This document shows, one piece after another, positions 47,885 through 56,965 of a stretch of DNA of 64,000 nucleotides. Source of the DNA: Enterobacteriaceae bacterium LSJC7. GTDB taxonomy: Bacteria > Pseudomonadota > Gammaproteobacteria > Enterobacterales > Enterobacteriaceae. Below the pieces are notes generated by a model. It had not been told where the DNA came from. It searched no databases and saw only the letters and a program-made list of their open reading frames with translations. The stretch lies in contig AMFN01000003.1 of NCBI GenBank assembly GCA_000302695.1, positions 620,001 through 684,000 of the forward strand, read 5' to 3'. Each line of letters starts with the position of its first letter. Within the stretch, counting starts at the first letter, position 1. The translations under genes were made by a program, and so were the position numbers.

Positions 47885-48418
47885 CTACTCGATAAATTTC
47901 AGGTATTTCATTTCAACGTGCACTGTTGCCGATATATCTGAGCTTGCCACCTCGCCCTCTGTGGTTTGAATATAGCCTGCGGTGAATTGCAACCGGGAGC
48001 CGGACGGCTCAACCGGATAGTAAACCGGGTTGCCAGGGCTGACGCGGCGCAAGAACATGTCACGCAATTCAATACCCACACCGTCATTCTGCGTTGCCAG
48101 CACGTCCGGCACTGAAACTGAGCGCGTTCCCGTGAACGTTATCTGCACTGCATTGGCACCCGGCGGCGTTAATTCCAGCGTAAAGGGAGTCATTCCAGCA
48201 GAACTCTCCTTCCCCTGAAAGTTATTAGCAATGATAATTGGTAACGCCAGTGTCATATCGGCTGGCTCGCTTATGCTTGTACTTGTACTTGTACTTGTAC
48301 TTGTACTAGCACTAGCGGCCATCGCTGAACGGGGTTTTGGGTCGATAATAAGTGGAGGCAGATCGTCAATTCCCAGCGCCGGAGAGATGATTTGACCACT
48401 AAATTTTATGACTAACAT
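47885..48418 (-). CDS. Pilin-like protein without a visible signal peptide
   Basis: Protein of 177 residues. The C-terminal two thirds resemble a type 1 pilin fold: FTLELTPPGANAVQITFTGTRS, then GVGIELRDM, PSGSRLQFTAGYIQTTEGEVASSDISATVHVEMKYLKF, with an alternating C-terminal strand. The N-terminus MLVIKFSGQIISPALGID is not a normal signal peptide and no pilin cysteine pair is present. Between them is a low-complexity Ser-Thr run encoded by a hexanucleotide repeat. The ribosome site AAGGAG is strong. No chaperone or usher is adjacent. It could be an orphan fimbrial subunit or a diverged, secreted-by-other-route protein. Confidence 0.55.
   Translation of the reverse strand: MLVIKFSGQIISPALGIDDLPPLIIDPKPRSAMAASASTSTSTSTSTSISEPADMTLALPIIIANNFQGKESSAGMTPFTLELTPPGANAVQITFTGTRSVSVPDVLATQNDGVGIELRDMFLRRVSPGNPVYYPVEPSGSRLQFTAGYIQTTEGEVASSDISATVHVEMKYLKFIE
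48276..48305. repeat. Hexanucleotide microsatellite (CTTGTA)5
   Basis: Five exact CTTGTA units in the pilin-like gene, encoding alternating Thr and Ser. Changes in copy number would keep the frame and alter only linker length. Confidence 0.85.
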
Positions 48419-48889
48419 AACAACACTCCTTGTATATCAGGTGTCCAGACCGCCTGTAAAATAATGAACCCCGAGCTGGCGGGGTTAAAAACAGGGCTGC
48501 CCAGGATATGAGCCTGTCTTTTCAATAAGAAAGATTTAAGATTATTGTTTATAAATCAGTCAGAAAGTGAGCTGCCTCTCATTTACCTTGCAGTCGCAAT
48601 GATTAATAAAATCAACTAATAAAAAATACTAATAAATTAACCTCTAAACCCGTCAGCAGCAGCCATAATAATGCATAACGATTAACAATAACCTCGGGCA
48701 GGGAACGGCATACCGGCAAACCTACAACACCCGCTTTTCTCTGGTAGTCAGCCTTTATGGGCTGCTACTCGCCGTATCAGCTCGCCAGCGTTGCCATTCA
48801 CACCGCGAGCGATGAATCACGCCACTCTTTTCGAGCACGCGCCTGCAACTGAAACGGCTTTGCCAGTATGACGTCGGGCCTGCGCCCAC
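48419..48889. other. Spacer between pilin-like gene and rhodanese gene
   Basis: About 470 bases with no supportable gene. A seven-base hairpin aaccccg / cggggtt lies at 48467-48486, some 50 bases upstream of the pilin-like gene. The region 48530-48680 is strongly AT-rich. No repeat, tRNA or terminator is clear. Confidence 0.4.
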
Positions 48890-49414
48890 TTATTTATTCC
48901 ACGGCATGAGCGCCAGTAATTTTGCCATCCCGCACCAGCCCGTCACGCCAGCGAACATCAACCCCGCGCCAACAACGCCGGGCACAATATAAAACGCAGG
49001 TGCCAGTAGCGTCCCGGCGAGCGTTCCTCCCAGCGCCAGCCCACCTGCAATAATTTGCACCTGACGCATCAGGGGCAGCGGCTGTCGGTGGTCAATCTTG
49101 ACGGGATAACCCGCGCCTTTCCAGGCGTTCAGCCCGCCCTGCATGATAAGCGCCTTTGCCGGGTAAACCGACGCACTCAATTGCTCAGCGGCGTTATCTG
49201 TGCGCATACCACTTTGGCAATGGAAAATAACCGTATCAGTTTGACTCAATGTCTTGTCACTAAAACACCCTGCGTGGATCTGTTCAGGCGCCAGAGAATA
49301 CGCACCGGCAATGTGTTCCCGACGCCACTCATCTCGTCCTCTGATATCGACCAGCACGGCATCGCGCTCGTAAAGCGCTTTGGCCTCAGCCGGTGTCACA
49401 AAAATGGTCGCCAT
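48890..49414 (-). CDS. ygaP: Membrane-bound rhodanese, YgaP-like
   Basis: Protein of 174 residues, the length of E. coli YgaP. An N-terminal rhodanese domain (VLVDIRGRDEWRREHIAGAYS) has the active-site loop FHCQSGMRT with Cys near residue 65. The C-terminal part has two hydrophobic helices (IIAGGLALGGTLAGTLLAP, VGAGLMFAGVTGWCGMAKLLAL) of the DUF2892 type. It handles sulfane sulfur (persulfide transfer) at the inner membrane. CAGGAG lies just before the ATG, inside the end of the regulator gene. One base separates it from the upstream repressor gene, so the two are one operon. Confidence 0.88.
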   Translation of the reverse strand: MATIFVTPAEAKALYERDAVLVDIRGRDEWRREHIAGAYSLAPEQIHAGCFSDKTLSQTDTVIFHCQSGMRTDNAAEQLSASVYPAKALIMQGGLNAWKGAGYPVKIDHRQPLPLMRQVQIIAGGLALGGTLAGTLLAPAFYIVPGVVGAGLMFAGVTGWCGMAKLLALMPWNK

Positions 49415-49415
49415 A

Positions 49416-49721
49416 TTATTCTCCTGGGCAATAAATATTCTTCAACGTCTGCACTACGGCAAAGATAGCGTCATCCTTGATGGAATAACGGACGTATTTG
49501 GCCTGGCGTACCCCTTCAATGAGGCCTTCAGATTTCATCCGGGCCAGATGCTGGGAGGCTGCTGAGGCACTAAGTCCACTTAGCCTGCTCAGTTCTCCTG
49601 CTTCTGTTCCCGGACTATCAATGAGCATGCACAGAATCATCAGACGCTGGGGATGGCTCAGCGTTTTTAACAGTGCGGCTGCTTTATCGGCCTGGGCCTG
49701 TAATATGTTCAGACTGGTCAT
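49416..49721 (-). CDS. ygaV: ArsR-family repressor, YgaV-like
   Basis: Winged helix-turn-helix regulator of about 101 residues. The HTH is LSRLSGLSASAASQHLARMKSEGLI, with the ArsR opening KAAALLKTLSHPQRLMILCML. Two cysteines (in LCML and NIYCPGE) match those of YgaV, which senses sulfide/persulfide or organotin. It lies directly upstream of the YgaP-like rhodanese gene. ATG chosen at 49721 (MTSLNILQAQ), matching E. coli; an ATG at 49739 lies inside the palindrome at the promoter. Expected to repress its own operon. Confidence 0.87.
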   Translation of the reverse strand: MTSLNILQAQADKAAALLKTLSHPQRLMILCMLIDSPGTEAGELSRLSGLSASAASQHLARMKSEGLIEGVRQAKYVRYSIKDDAIFAVVQTLKNIYCPGE

Positions 49722-49731
49722 ATCTGCAAAC

Positions 49732-49763
49732 TTTAGCATTACCTAAATTTAGATAATGCTAAA
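49732..49763. promoter_or_regulatory. Long palindrome, candidate YgaV operator
   Basis: Ten-base arms TTTAGCATTA / TAATGCTAAA around a 12-base spacer that itself contains the palindrome CTAAATTTAG. It starts 11 bases upstream of the regulator start, where a repressor would block the promoter. The rest of 49764-50057 shows no gene; the SulP promoter must lie there. Confidence 0.75.
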
Positions 49764-50057
49764 TTGAAAGGCGGTTTGTCAAATACCAGCAGAGAAAATG
49801 AACACCAGGGTTTAACCGATGCTCTTCTGCCACCGCACAGGGCGTCAGCCAGTGGGTTCATGAAAAACCTGATAGAAATGCCGTTCAATTGGCTGTTGTT
49901 TTCTGTCGTTACGCCGCTCTATCTCCCTCTACCAGCCCGCACATTTATCACCCGTAGCCAGTAGCACTTACCCGTGCGGCCCTGTACCATGCGCACTCCC
50001 GCGTGATCGGCATCACATGTTGACCTCGCCCCACAACAATAAAACCTGCAAATCACT

Positions 50058-51533
50058 ATGTCGCAAAACATCACAACATCGCACACGCTCAACGTGCTGC
50101 GCTCACCACGACTGCTGACGCGCGAATGCCTGGCCGGTGTCATCACCGCACTGGCGCTGATCCCCGAAGTTATCTCTTTTTCGGTTATCGCGGGCGTTGA
50201 CCCAAAGGTCAGCCTGATTGCCTCGGTGGTATTGTGTCTGACACTCTCGTTGCTCGGCGGGCGTCCGGCGATGGTGACTGCCGCCGCAGGCTCTGTGGCG
50301 CTGGTTATTGGCCCGATGGTACACCAGCACGGCGTGGGCTATATCCTGCCTGCGGTGGTGCTTGCCGGGCTATTTCAGATTGCTTTTGGTCTGCTCGGCC
50401 TTGCGCGCATGATGCGCTACATCCCGCGCTCGGTCATGACCGGGTTTGTGAACGCCCTCGGCATTCTGATTTTCCTGGCCCAGATGCCGCACATCTGGGG
50501 CCAGAGCCAGACGGTGTGGATGCTGTTCGCACTGGCGCTCGCCATTGTGCTGCTACTGCCGTATGTGCTGAAAAGCGTGCCGTCACCGCTGCTGGCGATT
50601 GTGGTCGTCACGGCGCTGGCGATAGGCTTTGGGCTGGCGGTCCCCAATGTCGGGAATGCAGGGCCAATGGCACCGGGTCTGCCGGGCTTGACCGAACTGC
50701 GGGTGCCGCTCAACCTTGAAACGCTGAACATTGTCTGGCCGTGTGCGCTAAGCGTTGCGCTGGTTGGGTTGATGGAGTCGCTGCTGACAGCCAAACTGGT
50801 GGATGACATTACCGACACGCCCTCAAGTAAGCGCCGCGAGAGCTGGGGGCTGGGCGTGGGCAATATCCTCGCCGGTTTTTATGGCGGCATTGCCGGTTGC
50901 GCGATGATTGGCCAGACGATAGTGAATGTTGAACTCGGTAAGGCGCGCAGCCGCATATCAACGGTCGCCGCTGCGCTGGTGCTGCTGCTTCTGGTCACCG
51001 GGTTAAGCGAGCTGATGGCAAGGATCCCGATGGTGGTTCTGGCGGCCATTATGATGATTGTGGCGCTTAAAACGCTGGACTGGCACAGCCTGCGCCCGGC
51101 AACGTTGAAACGGTTACCGGTATCCGAAACGCTCCTGATGGCAGTTACGGTTATCGCCACCGTCTGGACCGGCAACCTTGCCGTCGGCGTCGGTGGCGGC
51201 GTGGTCTTTGCCATTATGTTGTTTGCCCGCCGGGTTGCCCATGTGATTCACGCCGAGCGCGAACTGACAGCGGATGCTCAGTCGGTGCGCTACACCGTGC
51301 GTGGCCCGCTGTTTTTTGCCAGCAGCAACGATCTGTTTGAGCACTTTGATTATGCTAACGACCCGCAGCGCGTGATAATCGATTTAACCCATGCGCCGGT
51401 GTGGGATGCCTCCAGCGTAGCCGCGCTGGATGCGATTGAAACGCGCTATCAGCGCTATCACAGCAAGGTGGAAATTGTGGGGCTGGACGTAAGAAGCCGC
51501 GCGCTCCATCAGAAGCTCAGCGGCCTGTTTTGA
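50058..51533 (+). CDS. SulP-family anion transporter with STAS domain
   Basis: Inner-membrane transporter of 491 residues. About 11-12 helices form the Sulfate_transp domain, with LAGVITALALIPEVISFSVIAGVDP near residue 25 and MTGFVNALGILIF near 130. A short C-terminal STAS domain (RVIIDLTHAPVWDASSVAALDAIETRY) follows, with the STAS loop Ser intact. Such proteins move sulfate, bicarbonate or dicarboxylates; the compact size fits the bacterial SulP subgroup. The divergent ygaVP operon handles sulfur, which weakly suggests a sulfur substrate. No strong ribosome site precedes the ATG. Confidence 0.85.
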   Translation: MSQNITTSHTLNVLRSPRLLTRECLAGVITALALIPEVISFSVIAGVDPKVSLIASVVLCLTLSLLGGRPAMVTAAAGSVALVIGPMVHQHGVGYILPAVVLAGLFQIAFGLLGLARMMRYIPRSVMTGFVNALGILIFLAQMPHIWGQSQTVWMLFALALAIVLLLPYVLKSVPSPLLAIVVVTALAIGFGLAVPNVGNAGPMAPGLPGLTELRVPLNLETLNIVWPCALSVALVGLMESLLTAKLVDDITDTPSSKRRESWGLGVGNILAGFYGGIAGCAMIGQTIVNVELGKARSRISTVAAALVLLLLVTGLSELMARIPMVVLAAIMMIVALKTLDWHSLRPATLKRLPVSETLLMAVTVIATVWTGNLAVGVGGGVVFAIMLFARRVAHVIHAERELTADAQSVRYTVRGPLFFASSNDLFEHFDYANDPQRVIIDLTHAPVWDASSVAALDAIETRYQRYHSKVEIVGLDVRSRALHQKLSGLF

Positions 51534-51536
51534 GTC

Positions 51537-51565
51537 AAAAAAGCGGCCCGCAGGCCGCTTTTTTT
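51537..51565. terminator. Bidirectional terminator between the SulP gene and mgtE
   Basis: Eleven-base stem aaaaagcggcc / ggccgcttttt with CGCA loop and A/T runs on both sides, overlapping the mgtE stop by two bases. Confidence 0.85.
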
Positions 51566-53000
51566 ACATCAGGAAGATAGTGGCAAGCCCAAGGAAGATG
51601 AAGAAGCCACCGGTATCGGTAATGGCGGTAATCATCACACTGGAGCCCACTGCCGGGTCACGTCCCAGGCGCGACATGGTCATCGGGATAATCACGCCCA
51701 TAATCGCGGCCACCAGCAGGTTCAGGATCATGGCAAGCGTCATCACCGCACCAAGCGCCAGGTCGTGATACAAAAGCCAGGTCACGCCGCCCATTATCCC
51801 GCCCCAGACGAGGCCATTTATTAACGCCACGCCCATCTCGCGCAGAACCAGAAACGAGAAATTCCCCGGCTGGATATGCTGCAACGCCAGCGAGCGCACA
51901 ATCATGGTGATAGTCTGGTTGCCGGTATTGCCGCCAATACCCGCAACAATCGGCATAAGCGAGGCCAGTGCCACCAGCTGCGAAATGGTGTGCTCAAAGC
52001 CATCAATCACGCGTGAGGCAATAAACGCCGTACAGAGGTTAATGGCAAGCCACGCCCAGCGCGCTTTTACCGCCTTACTGACTGGCGCAAACACATCCTC
52101 TTCGGCGCTCAGCCCCCCCATCCGGCGTAAATCGTCTTCGGTTTCTTCAATTACCACGTCAACGATTTCTGCAACGGTCAGACGGCCCATCAGCTTGCCC
52201 TGGGTATCCACCACCGCAGCACTGACGAGGTTATCGCGCTCGAAGGTCAGCGCCGCCTGCTCTTCGCTGTCCATCGGCGTAAAGATAACCGGGTTATTCT
52301 CCATGACCTCGGCCACCAGCGCCTGTGAACGGTGCAGCAGAATGGTGGTTAACTCCAGTTCGCCCAGCAGCGTTTTATCGCGAGTGGTGACAAACAGTTT
52401 GTCGGTATTTTCCGGCATTTTGCCCAGGCGGCGCAGGTAACGCTGCACCGTCGCCAGACTCACGTCGGAACGCACGGTGATAACTTCAAACTCCATGATG
52501 GCGCCAACGCTGTGCTTGTCGTAGCGCATAACCTGGCGCACGCGCGCGCGCTCTTCGGCAGGCAGCGTCGCCAGCAGGCGGCCCATCAGGTCGCGCGGCA
52601 GGTGCTGCGCGAGATAAATCTGCTCATCAATGTCCAGAATGCTGAGCGTATGCATCAGGTCGCGGTCGCTCATCTCTTCAATGAGGTCTTCCCACACGTG
52701 CTCTGAGGCTTCAATCAGCACCTTGCCACGTTTGTCTTCCGGCACCAGCCGCCACAGTGCGTGGCGCTCGGTGGCGGGTAACGCCTCCAGGGTATCGGCC
52801 AGGTCCGGGGGTGGCAAGCGCTGTACCAACAGCGTCACTTCATCAATATCACCCTGCAAATGCTCGATATCATGCAACTCATCGGCATTCAGACGCCCCA
52901 GAATAGCCGCCGTAACGGCCTTGTCGCCAGACAGCAGGAAGAGGATCCGCGCACGGTCTTCGGCACGGTGCTTAACGTTATATTTAGTTATGACGGACAT
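51564..53000 (-). CDS. mgtE: Magnesium transporter MgtE
   Basis: Magnesium channel of 478 residues. The cytosolic N-domain (residues 1-150, superhelical MgtE_N) is followed by two CBS domains (VGAIMEFEVITV near 150, VAEVMENNPVIFTPMD near 215) that close the pore when Mg is plentiful. The five-helix membrane domain from about 320 contains LMPIVAGIGGNTGNQT and ends GGFFIFLGLATIFLM. The ATG at 53000 (MSVITKYNVKHRAEDRARIL) begins the conserved domain; an open frame extending 65 codons upstream is unlike the family. mgtE is not at this place in E. coli K-12, so it is an accessory gene. Confidence 0.9.
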   Translation of the reverse strand: MSVITKYNVKHRAEDRARILFLLSGDKAVTAAILGRLNADELHDIEHLQGDIDEVTLLVQRLPPPDLADTLEALPATERHALWRLVPEDKRGKVLIEASEHVWEDLIEEMSDRDLMHTLSILDIDEQIYLAQHLPRDLMGRLLATLPAEERARVRQVMRYDKHSVGAIMEFEVITVRSDVSLATVQRYLRRLGKMPENTDKLFVTTRDKTLLGELELTTILLHRSQALVAEVMENNPVIFTPMDSEEQAALTFERDNLVSAAVVDTQGKLMGRLTVAEIVDVVIEETEDDLRRMGGLSAEEDVFAPVSKAVKARWAWLAINLCTAFIASRVIDGFEHTISQLVALASLMPIVAGIGGNTGNQTITMIVRSLALQHIQPGNFSFLVLREMGVALINGLVWGGIMGGVTWLLYHDLALGAVMTLAMILNLLVAAIMGVIIPMTMSRLGRDPAVGSSVMITAITDTGGFFIFLGLATIFLM

Positions 53001-53325
53001 GGGTAATGCATCCCTGGATAAGTGGAACCGGTTATTCCCCTTTCCGCAGGCGGAAAAGGACAACAGCATAACGGCAGATCCAGTAAATAATAATAAACAG
53101 TTGCCATACTGACGCGATTTAATCGCCAAAAGCGTACTGTTCGCGGGAATATTGATCGCAATTGAGTTAAGTCTGAAAAAATGATGCCCTGTCACCCGCG
53201 AATCAGGCTGTGTTCATCTATGCCAGACGCAAAGCACACAGGCTGGCCCGGCTTCGTATAGCCCCTGACGCACAGGCCAACTACGCTTAAAGACCATGGT
53301 TTTCTCACAATAAGCGAGGGCTGAG
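53001..53325 (-). other. Upstream region of mgtE
   Basis: No larger gene is supported here. A hairpin (ctttccg / cggaaag) lies at 53039-53059, about 40 bases before the mgtE start on the leader. I looked for the long paired architecture of an M-box magnesium riboswitch and could not recognise one. Confidence 0.35.
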
Positions 53326-53412
53326 ATGTATACCGAATATTGGGTGGAAAGAGAAAAAGACGACCCGTCTGAGGCGCCAGAGTCAGGCGATAAGCTGCCT
53401 GAACGCAGATAA
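53326..53412 (+). CDS. Candidate 28-residue small protein
   Basis: Short frame MYTEYWVEREKDDPSEAPES and onwards to a basic end (LPERR), stop TAA. GAGGGCTGAG lies at good spacing before the ATG. Composition is highly charged with an aromatic N-terminus; there is no hydrophobic segment. It sits between divergent mgtE and convergent yojI, followed 15 bases later by a strong hairpin. I recognise no family. The evidence is a ribosome site, position and codon choice only. Confidence 0.4.
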   Translation: MYTEYWVEREKDDPSEAPESGDKLPERR

Positions 53413-53426
53413 GTGTTTTAATGCCT

Positions 53427-53448
53427 GCGGCCCCCGCACGGGGGCCGC
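53427..53448. terminator. GC-rich hairpin between the small ORF and yojI
   Basis: Nine-base perfect stem gcggccccc / gggggccgc with GCAC loop, seven bases past the yojI stop. There is no strong T-run on either side. Confidence 0.5.
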
Positions 53449-53454
53449 CGTCAA

Positions 53455-55101
53455 TTAACCACCCGTGCGCGCAACGGCATCGCGCGTGGCATGATCGCGC
53501 TCCTCGCCCGTCAGCTCACTCAGCTGCCCCTGGCGCATCTCCAGCAGGCGATCGGCGTGCACGAAATAGCTGTCATCGTGACTGATAGCAAAGACGGTTT
53601 TGCCCATCTGCTGCATCAGCGGTAACAGCACCTGGTAGAACTCACGGCGAAAATGTGGATCCTGATCCGCGGCCCATTCATCAAGCAAAATAACGTCACG
53701 CTCTTCGGCCAGCGCCAGCAGCAGCGCAACGCGTTTTTTCTGCCCTTTTGACAGTTTGAGGTTGAGGATTTTGCCCTCTTCAAGCTGCAGTTTGTTGTCC
53801 ATTTTCAGCCGCTCAAGCCATTGCGCGACCAGCTGCGGGTTTGCAGGTTTGCCGCAAGGACCGGTCAGGCGGTCAAACAGCCAGACATCGGTAAACACTG
53901 CCGAGAACAAGCTGCGCCAGGCATCCATATCATTGTCTGACATTGCCTTGCCATCGAGGTATAACGCGCCAGACACCGGGTGATACAGCCCGGTCAGCAG
54001 CATCGCCAGCGTTGACTTGCCGCTGCCGTTGCCGCCAATCAGAAACACCAGCTCACCGCGCCGGATGGTCAGATTAAGCGGACCTACGGTAAAGCCGCCT
54101 TCACCGTAGGTAAACACGACATCGCGAAGCTCCAGCGTCTGCCAGTCACGCGCTGCCTGCGGGCGGGCAAAACTTTCGCGATAGTCCGCCAGATGGAAGC
54201 GGTTTAACTTGTTAAACGCCACCTCGGCGCTCAGAAGCGTTGGCAGCGCGCCCACTGCCGACAGCAGCGGCGTGCGCAGGAACAAGAGCGTCAGCGAAAA
54301 AGTCGCAGCCACGTTGGTATCGGCCCAGCCAAGGCTGTTCGCCATCCAGAACACCAGCCCAATGGCTCCCAGCATCATAATGTTGGACCAGTTCACCGCA
54401 CTTAAGTGGAAGGTATCGGCACGAACGATATGGTGGCGAAACTCTTTGGCATCCGGGATGTAGATATTCTCAAAGATATCCTGCGCGCGCTCGCGGTTAA
54501 GCGACAGCTCTCTGCGCCCCTCCAGCACGGTCTGATAGTCGTTATACAGTTTATCTTCCGTTTCACGCAGCGTAGCCATATGGCGATAAACGCGCGACAC
54601 CAGCAGCCAGCCGCCAAAAATGGTGACCGCGACCCACAGCGAGGTGACCAGCAGCATTTGCGCTGACAGCCAGCCAAGATAAGCCGCGCAGCCCACCGTC
54701 AGGATAATCCCCTGGACCAGTTCCGGCAGGCGCACAAAGGCAATCGTGATGGCACGCACGTCGCTGGTTAGCCCTGCCAGCAACGCTGCGCTGCCAAGCT
54801 GCTCCAGGCGTTCAACCTGGCTGTCGAGAATGCGTTTGATAAATTCACCGCGCAGGCGATAAACAAAATGATGACCAAGCACCGTCAGCGCCAGCTGCGA
54901 AACCAGCGTCACCGCCATCAGCACCAGCAGTAAGGCAAGAAACTCCGGCAACACCGTCAGGGTTTTGTCTGCGGTTTCAATCAGGCGCTGGTTGATAAAG
55001 GCTATCAGGCCAATACCGAGTGCGGCGCTGGCAAGGCTTAGCGCCATCACCATCAGGAAAGGCCAGCGATACTGGCGCCAGACAACGAGCAAAAGTTTCA
55101 C
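53455..55101 (-). CDS. yojI: ABC exporter YojI (microcin J25 efflux)
   Basis: Inner-membrane half-transporter of 548 residues (E. coli 547) with fused domains. Six helices span residues 10-310 and a nucleotide-binding domain follows with Walker [10 protein letters not shown] near 360, signature LSKGQKKRV near 460 and Walker [14 protein letters not shown] near 480. In E. coli it exports microcin J25 with TolC and also affects cysteine export. The start is GTG at 55101 ([15 protein letters not shown]), with GGGGA six bases upstream, giving the E. coli length; a TTG/ATG-type extension to 55161 is not needed. Confidence 0.93.
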   Translation of the reverse strand: MKLLLVVWRQYRWPFLMVMALSLASAALGIGLIAFINQRLIETADKTLTVLPEFLALLLVLMAVTLVSQLALTVLGHHFVYRLRGEFIKRILDSQVERLEQLGSAALLAGLTSDVRAITIAFVRLPELVQGIILTVGCAAYLGWLSAQMLLVTSLWVAVTIFGGWLLVSRVYRHMATLRETEDKLYNDYQTVLEGRRELSLNRERAQDIFENIYIPDAKEFRHHIVRADTFHLSAVNWSNIMMLGAIGLVFWMANSLGWADTNVAATFSLTLLFLRTPLLSAVGALPTLLSAEVAFNKLNRFHLADYRESFARPQAARDWQTLELRDVVFTYGEGGFTVGPLNLTIRRGELVFLIGGNGSGKSTLAMLLTGLYHPVSGALYLDGKAMSDNDMDAWRSLFSAVFTDVWLFDRLTGPCGKPANPQLVAQWLERLKMDNKLQLEEGKILNLKLSKGQKKRVALLLALAEERDVILLDEWAADQDPHFRREFYQVLLPLMQQMGKTVFAISHDDSYFVHADRLLEMRQGQLSELTGEERDHATRDAVARTGG

Positions 55102-55187
55102 GGACGGTCCCCGGACAGCAGAAGAGAGCGAGCAGTTTAAACGGCTGGAGAAACACGACAAGAATTTATTCTTATTTTTATTCTTCT

Positions 55188-55829
55188 TCAGCCTGCATCG
55201 CGAAAAGTGAGGTTATAGCGAAATGGGCCGGTCAGGGGATGGTTGCCCGGTTTAAGCGGCAAAATACCGTGATAAAACAGGCGCGATGGCCCGCCCCACA
55301 CCACCACATCACCGTGCTCCAGCAGGCAGCGTTGGGTGGGCGAAGTGCGGGTGGGACCGCCGAACAAAAACAGCGCCGGTAGCCCCAGCGAGACGGAGAC
55401 AATCGGCGCGCCCAGGTTGCGCTCATCTTTGTCCTGATGCAGCGACATTTTCGCACCGGGCTCGTAGCGGTTAATCAGACAGGCATCAGGCGTAAAGCCT
55501 GCATAACCCGCCTCACCTGCCGCGCGTTGCGCCAACCGCAGCAGCACCTCAGGCATGACGGGCCACGGACGCTGGCTTTGCGGGTCACGCGGCGCGTAAC
55601 GATAGCCCTGGGCGTCCGTCACCCAGCCACGTGCGCCACAACTGGTCATCGCCACCGACATGCGGTACCCGCCAGGCGTTACCATCTGGCGAAACGCTGC
55701 CTGTTGCGCCACGGCATCAATTAGCGCCAGTAGTTGCACCTCATCCTGAGAGGCAAAGCGGCGCAGAATCACCGCGCCAGGCGCCAGCGGCTCCTGCCAC
55801 GGCGCTTCGTCGGCAAACAGGTCAAGCAT
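55188..55829 (-). CDS. alkB: Alkylated DNA/RNA demethylase AlkB
   Basis: Fe(II)/2-oxoglutarate dioxygenase of 213 residues (E. coli 216) repairing 1-methyladenine and 3-methylcytosine by oxidative demethylation. The iron ligands His131 and Asp133 (LHQDKDE) and His187 (YHGILP) are present, as are the 2-oxoglutarate-binding Arg204 and Arg210 (FRYNLTFR), at the same numbers as in E. coli. It follows ada with two bases between stop and start, the conserved ada-alkB operon of the adaptive response. Confidence 0.96.
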   Translation of the reverse strand: MLDLFADEAPWQEPLAPGAVILRRFASQDEVQLLALIDAVAQQAAFRQMVTPGGYRMSVAMTSCGARGWVTDAQGYRYAPRDPQSQRPWPVMPEVLLRLAQRAAGEAGYAGFTPDACLINRYEPGAKMSLHQDKDERNLGAPIVSVSLGLPALFLFGGPTRTSPTQRCLLEHGDVVVWGGPSRLFYHGILPLKPGNHPLTGPFRYNLTFRDAG

Positions 55830-55831
55830 GG

Positions 55832-56887
55832 CTATTCCTCCTGCGCTTCACGTTCCAACAGCGCGCGTTTTCGTTCCACGCCCCAACGGTAGCCAGAAAG
55901 CCCGCCATCCTGGCGAATCACCCGATGGCATGGCACCACCACGGCCAGACGATTGGCAGCACAGGCTCCCGCCACAGCACGCGTGGCACGCGGCCTGCCG
56001 ATGCGGCGCGCCAGCTCCTGGTAACTAACCGTGCTGCCGGGCGCAATAGCGCGCAGCGCCTGCCAGACTTCGCGCTGAAACGCCGTACCGCGCAGGTCCA
56101 GCGGCAGCGCAAACTCCCCTTCAGGGCGCTCCAGCCAGCCAATCACCTGCGCCACGCGCTGGTCAAACGCGCTGTTGCCGGGTTCAAGCTGCGCCTGCGG
56201 GAAGCTCGTTTCCAGCTCGTGCAGCAGCGCCTGCGGATCATCACCCAGCAAAATGGCGCACACGCCGCGCTCGCTTTCCGCTACCAGAAACTCACCCAGC
56301 TGACAGCGCCCAAGGGCAAACTGAATGCGTGTATTAGTGCCGCCCTGCCTGAACTGGCGTGCCGTCATGCCCAGCGCCGCATCCGCCTGCTGATAAAACA
56401 CGCTGCCGGAGGCATAGCCCGCATCAAACAGCGCGCGGGTCACGTCTTTTCCACCGCTCAGGGCATCACGGACTTTATCTGCACGGCTCGCCTGCTGCCA
56501 GGCTTTGGGAGTCAGGCCAGTCGTGGCCTTAAACAGACGGTGGAAATGGTACGGACTCATCGCCACTTGTTTTGCCAGTGCCTCAAGCGTTAAGGGGGCA
56601 TCGCTTGCCTCGAGCAGGCGACAAGCCTCGGCAATACGTGCCTGTTGTGCGGCATGTGGGCTGGCTTTATCAGGCTGGCAGCGCTTGCAGGGACGAAACC
56701 CGGCCTGTTCTGCGGCCTGGGTAGCGGCAAAAAAACGGACATTGTGGCGCAGCGGACGGCGGGCGCGGCAGGAAGGACGGCAGTATACGCCGGTGGTGAC
56801 CACGGCAAACACGAACTCGCCGTCTGCCGTGCCGTCACGTTGCGTTACCGCCTGCCAGCGGCGATCGTCGATATCAGTATGTTTCAT
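55832..56887 (-). CDS. ada: Ada: methyltransferase and transcriptional activator of the adaptive response
   Basis: Bifunctional protein of 351 residues (E. coli 354). The N-domain has zinc/methyl-acceptor cysteines in GVYCRPSCRAR (Cys36, Cys40) and PCKRC (Cys67, Cys70). An AraC-type HTH (LTLEALAKQVAMSPYHFHRLFKATTGLTP) follows near 100. The C-domain is O6-methylguanine methyltransferase with VVPCHRVI (Cys320). Methylation of the N-domain phosphotriester-acceptor cysteine makes it an activator of ada-alkB. Start chosen at the ATG at 56887, six bases after GAGGAGG; the TTG and GTG codons just upstream are less likely. Confidence 0.95.
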   Translation of the reverse strand: MKHTDIDDRRWQAVTQRDGTADGEFVFAVVTTGVYCRPSCRARRPLRHNVRFFAATQAAEQAGFRPCKRCQPDKASPHAAQQARIAEACRLLEASDAPLTLEALAKQVAMSPYHFHRLFKATTGLTPKAWQQASRADKVRDALSGGKDVTRALFDAGYASGSVFYQQADAALGMTARQFRQGGTNTRIQFALGRCQLGEFLVAESERGVCAILLGDDPQALLHELETSFPQAQLEPGNSAFDQRVAQVIGWLERPEGEFALPLDLRGTAFQREVWQALRAIAPGSTVSYQELARRIGRPRATRAVAGACAANRLAVVVPCHRVIRQDGGLSGYRWGVERKRALLEREAQEE

Positions 56888-56965
56888 CACCAACCTCCTC
56901 TTCAGACTCGCCGCCAGTGTGCCTGTGAACGCGGCAGTAAAAACCCGCGTTCTTGCTTTTTAATT

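Noticed and set aside
48276-48305. CRISPR-like short repeat array
   Set aside because: The units are six bases in perfect tandem inside a coding frame with no spacers: a microsatellite.
53001-53325. M-box magnesium riboswitch upstream of mgtE
   Set aside because: Only one short hairpin is seen; the multi-helix M-box architecture could not be recognised by eye.
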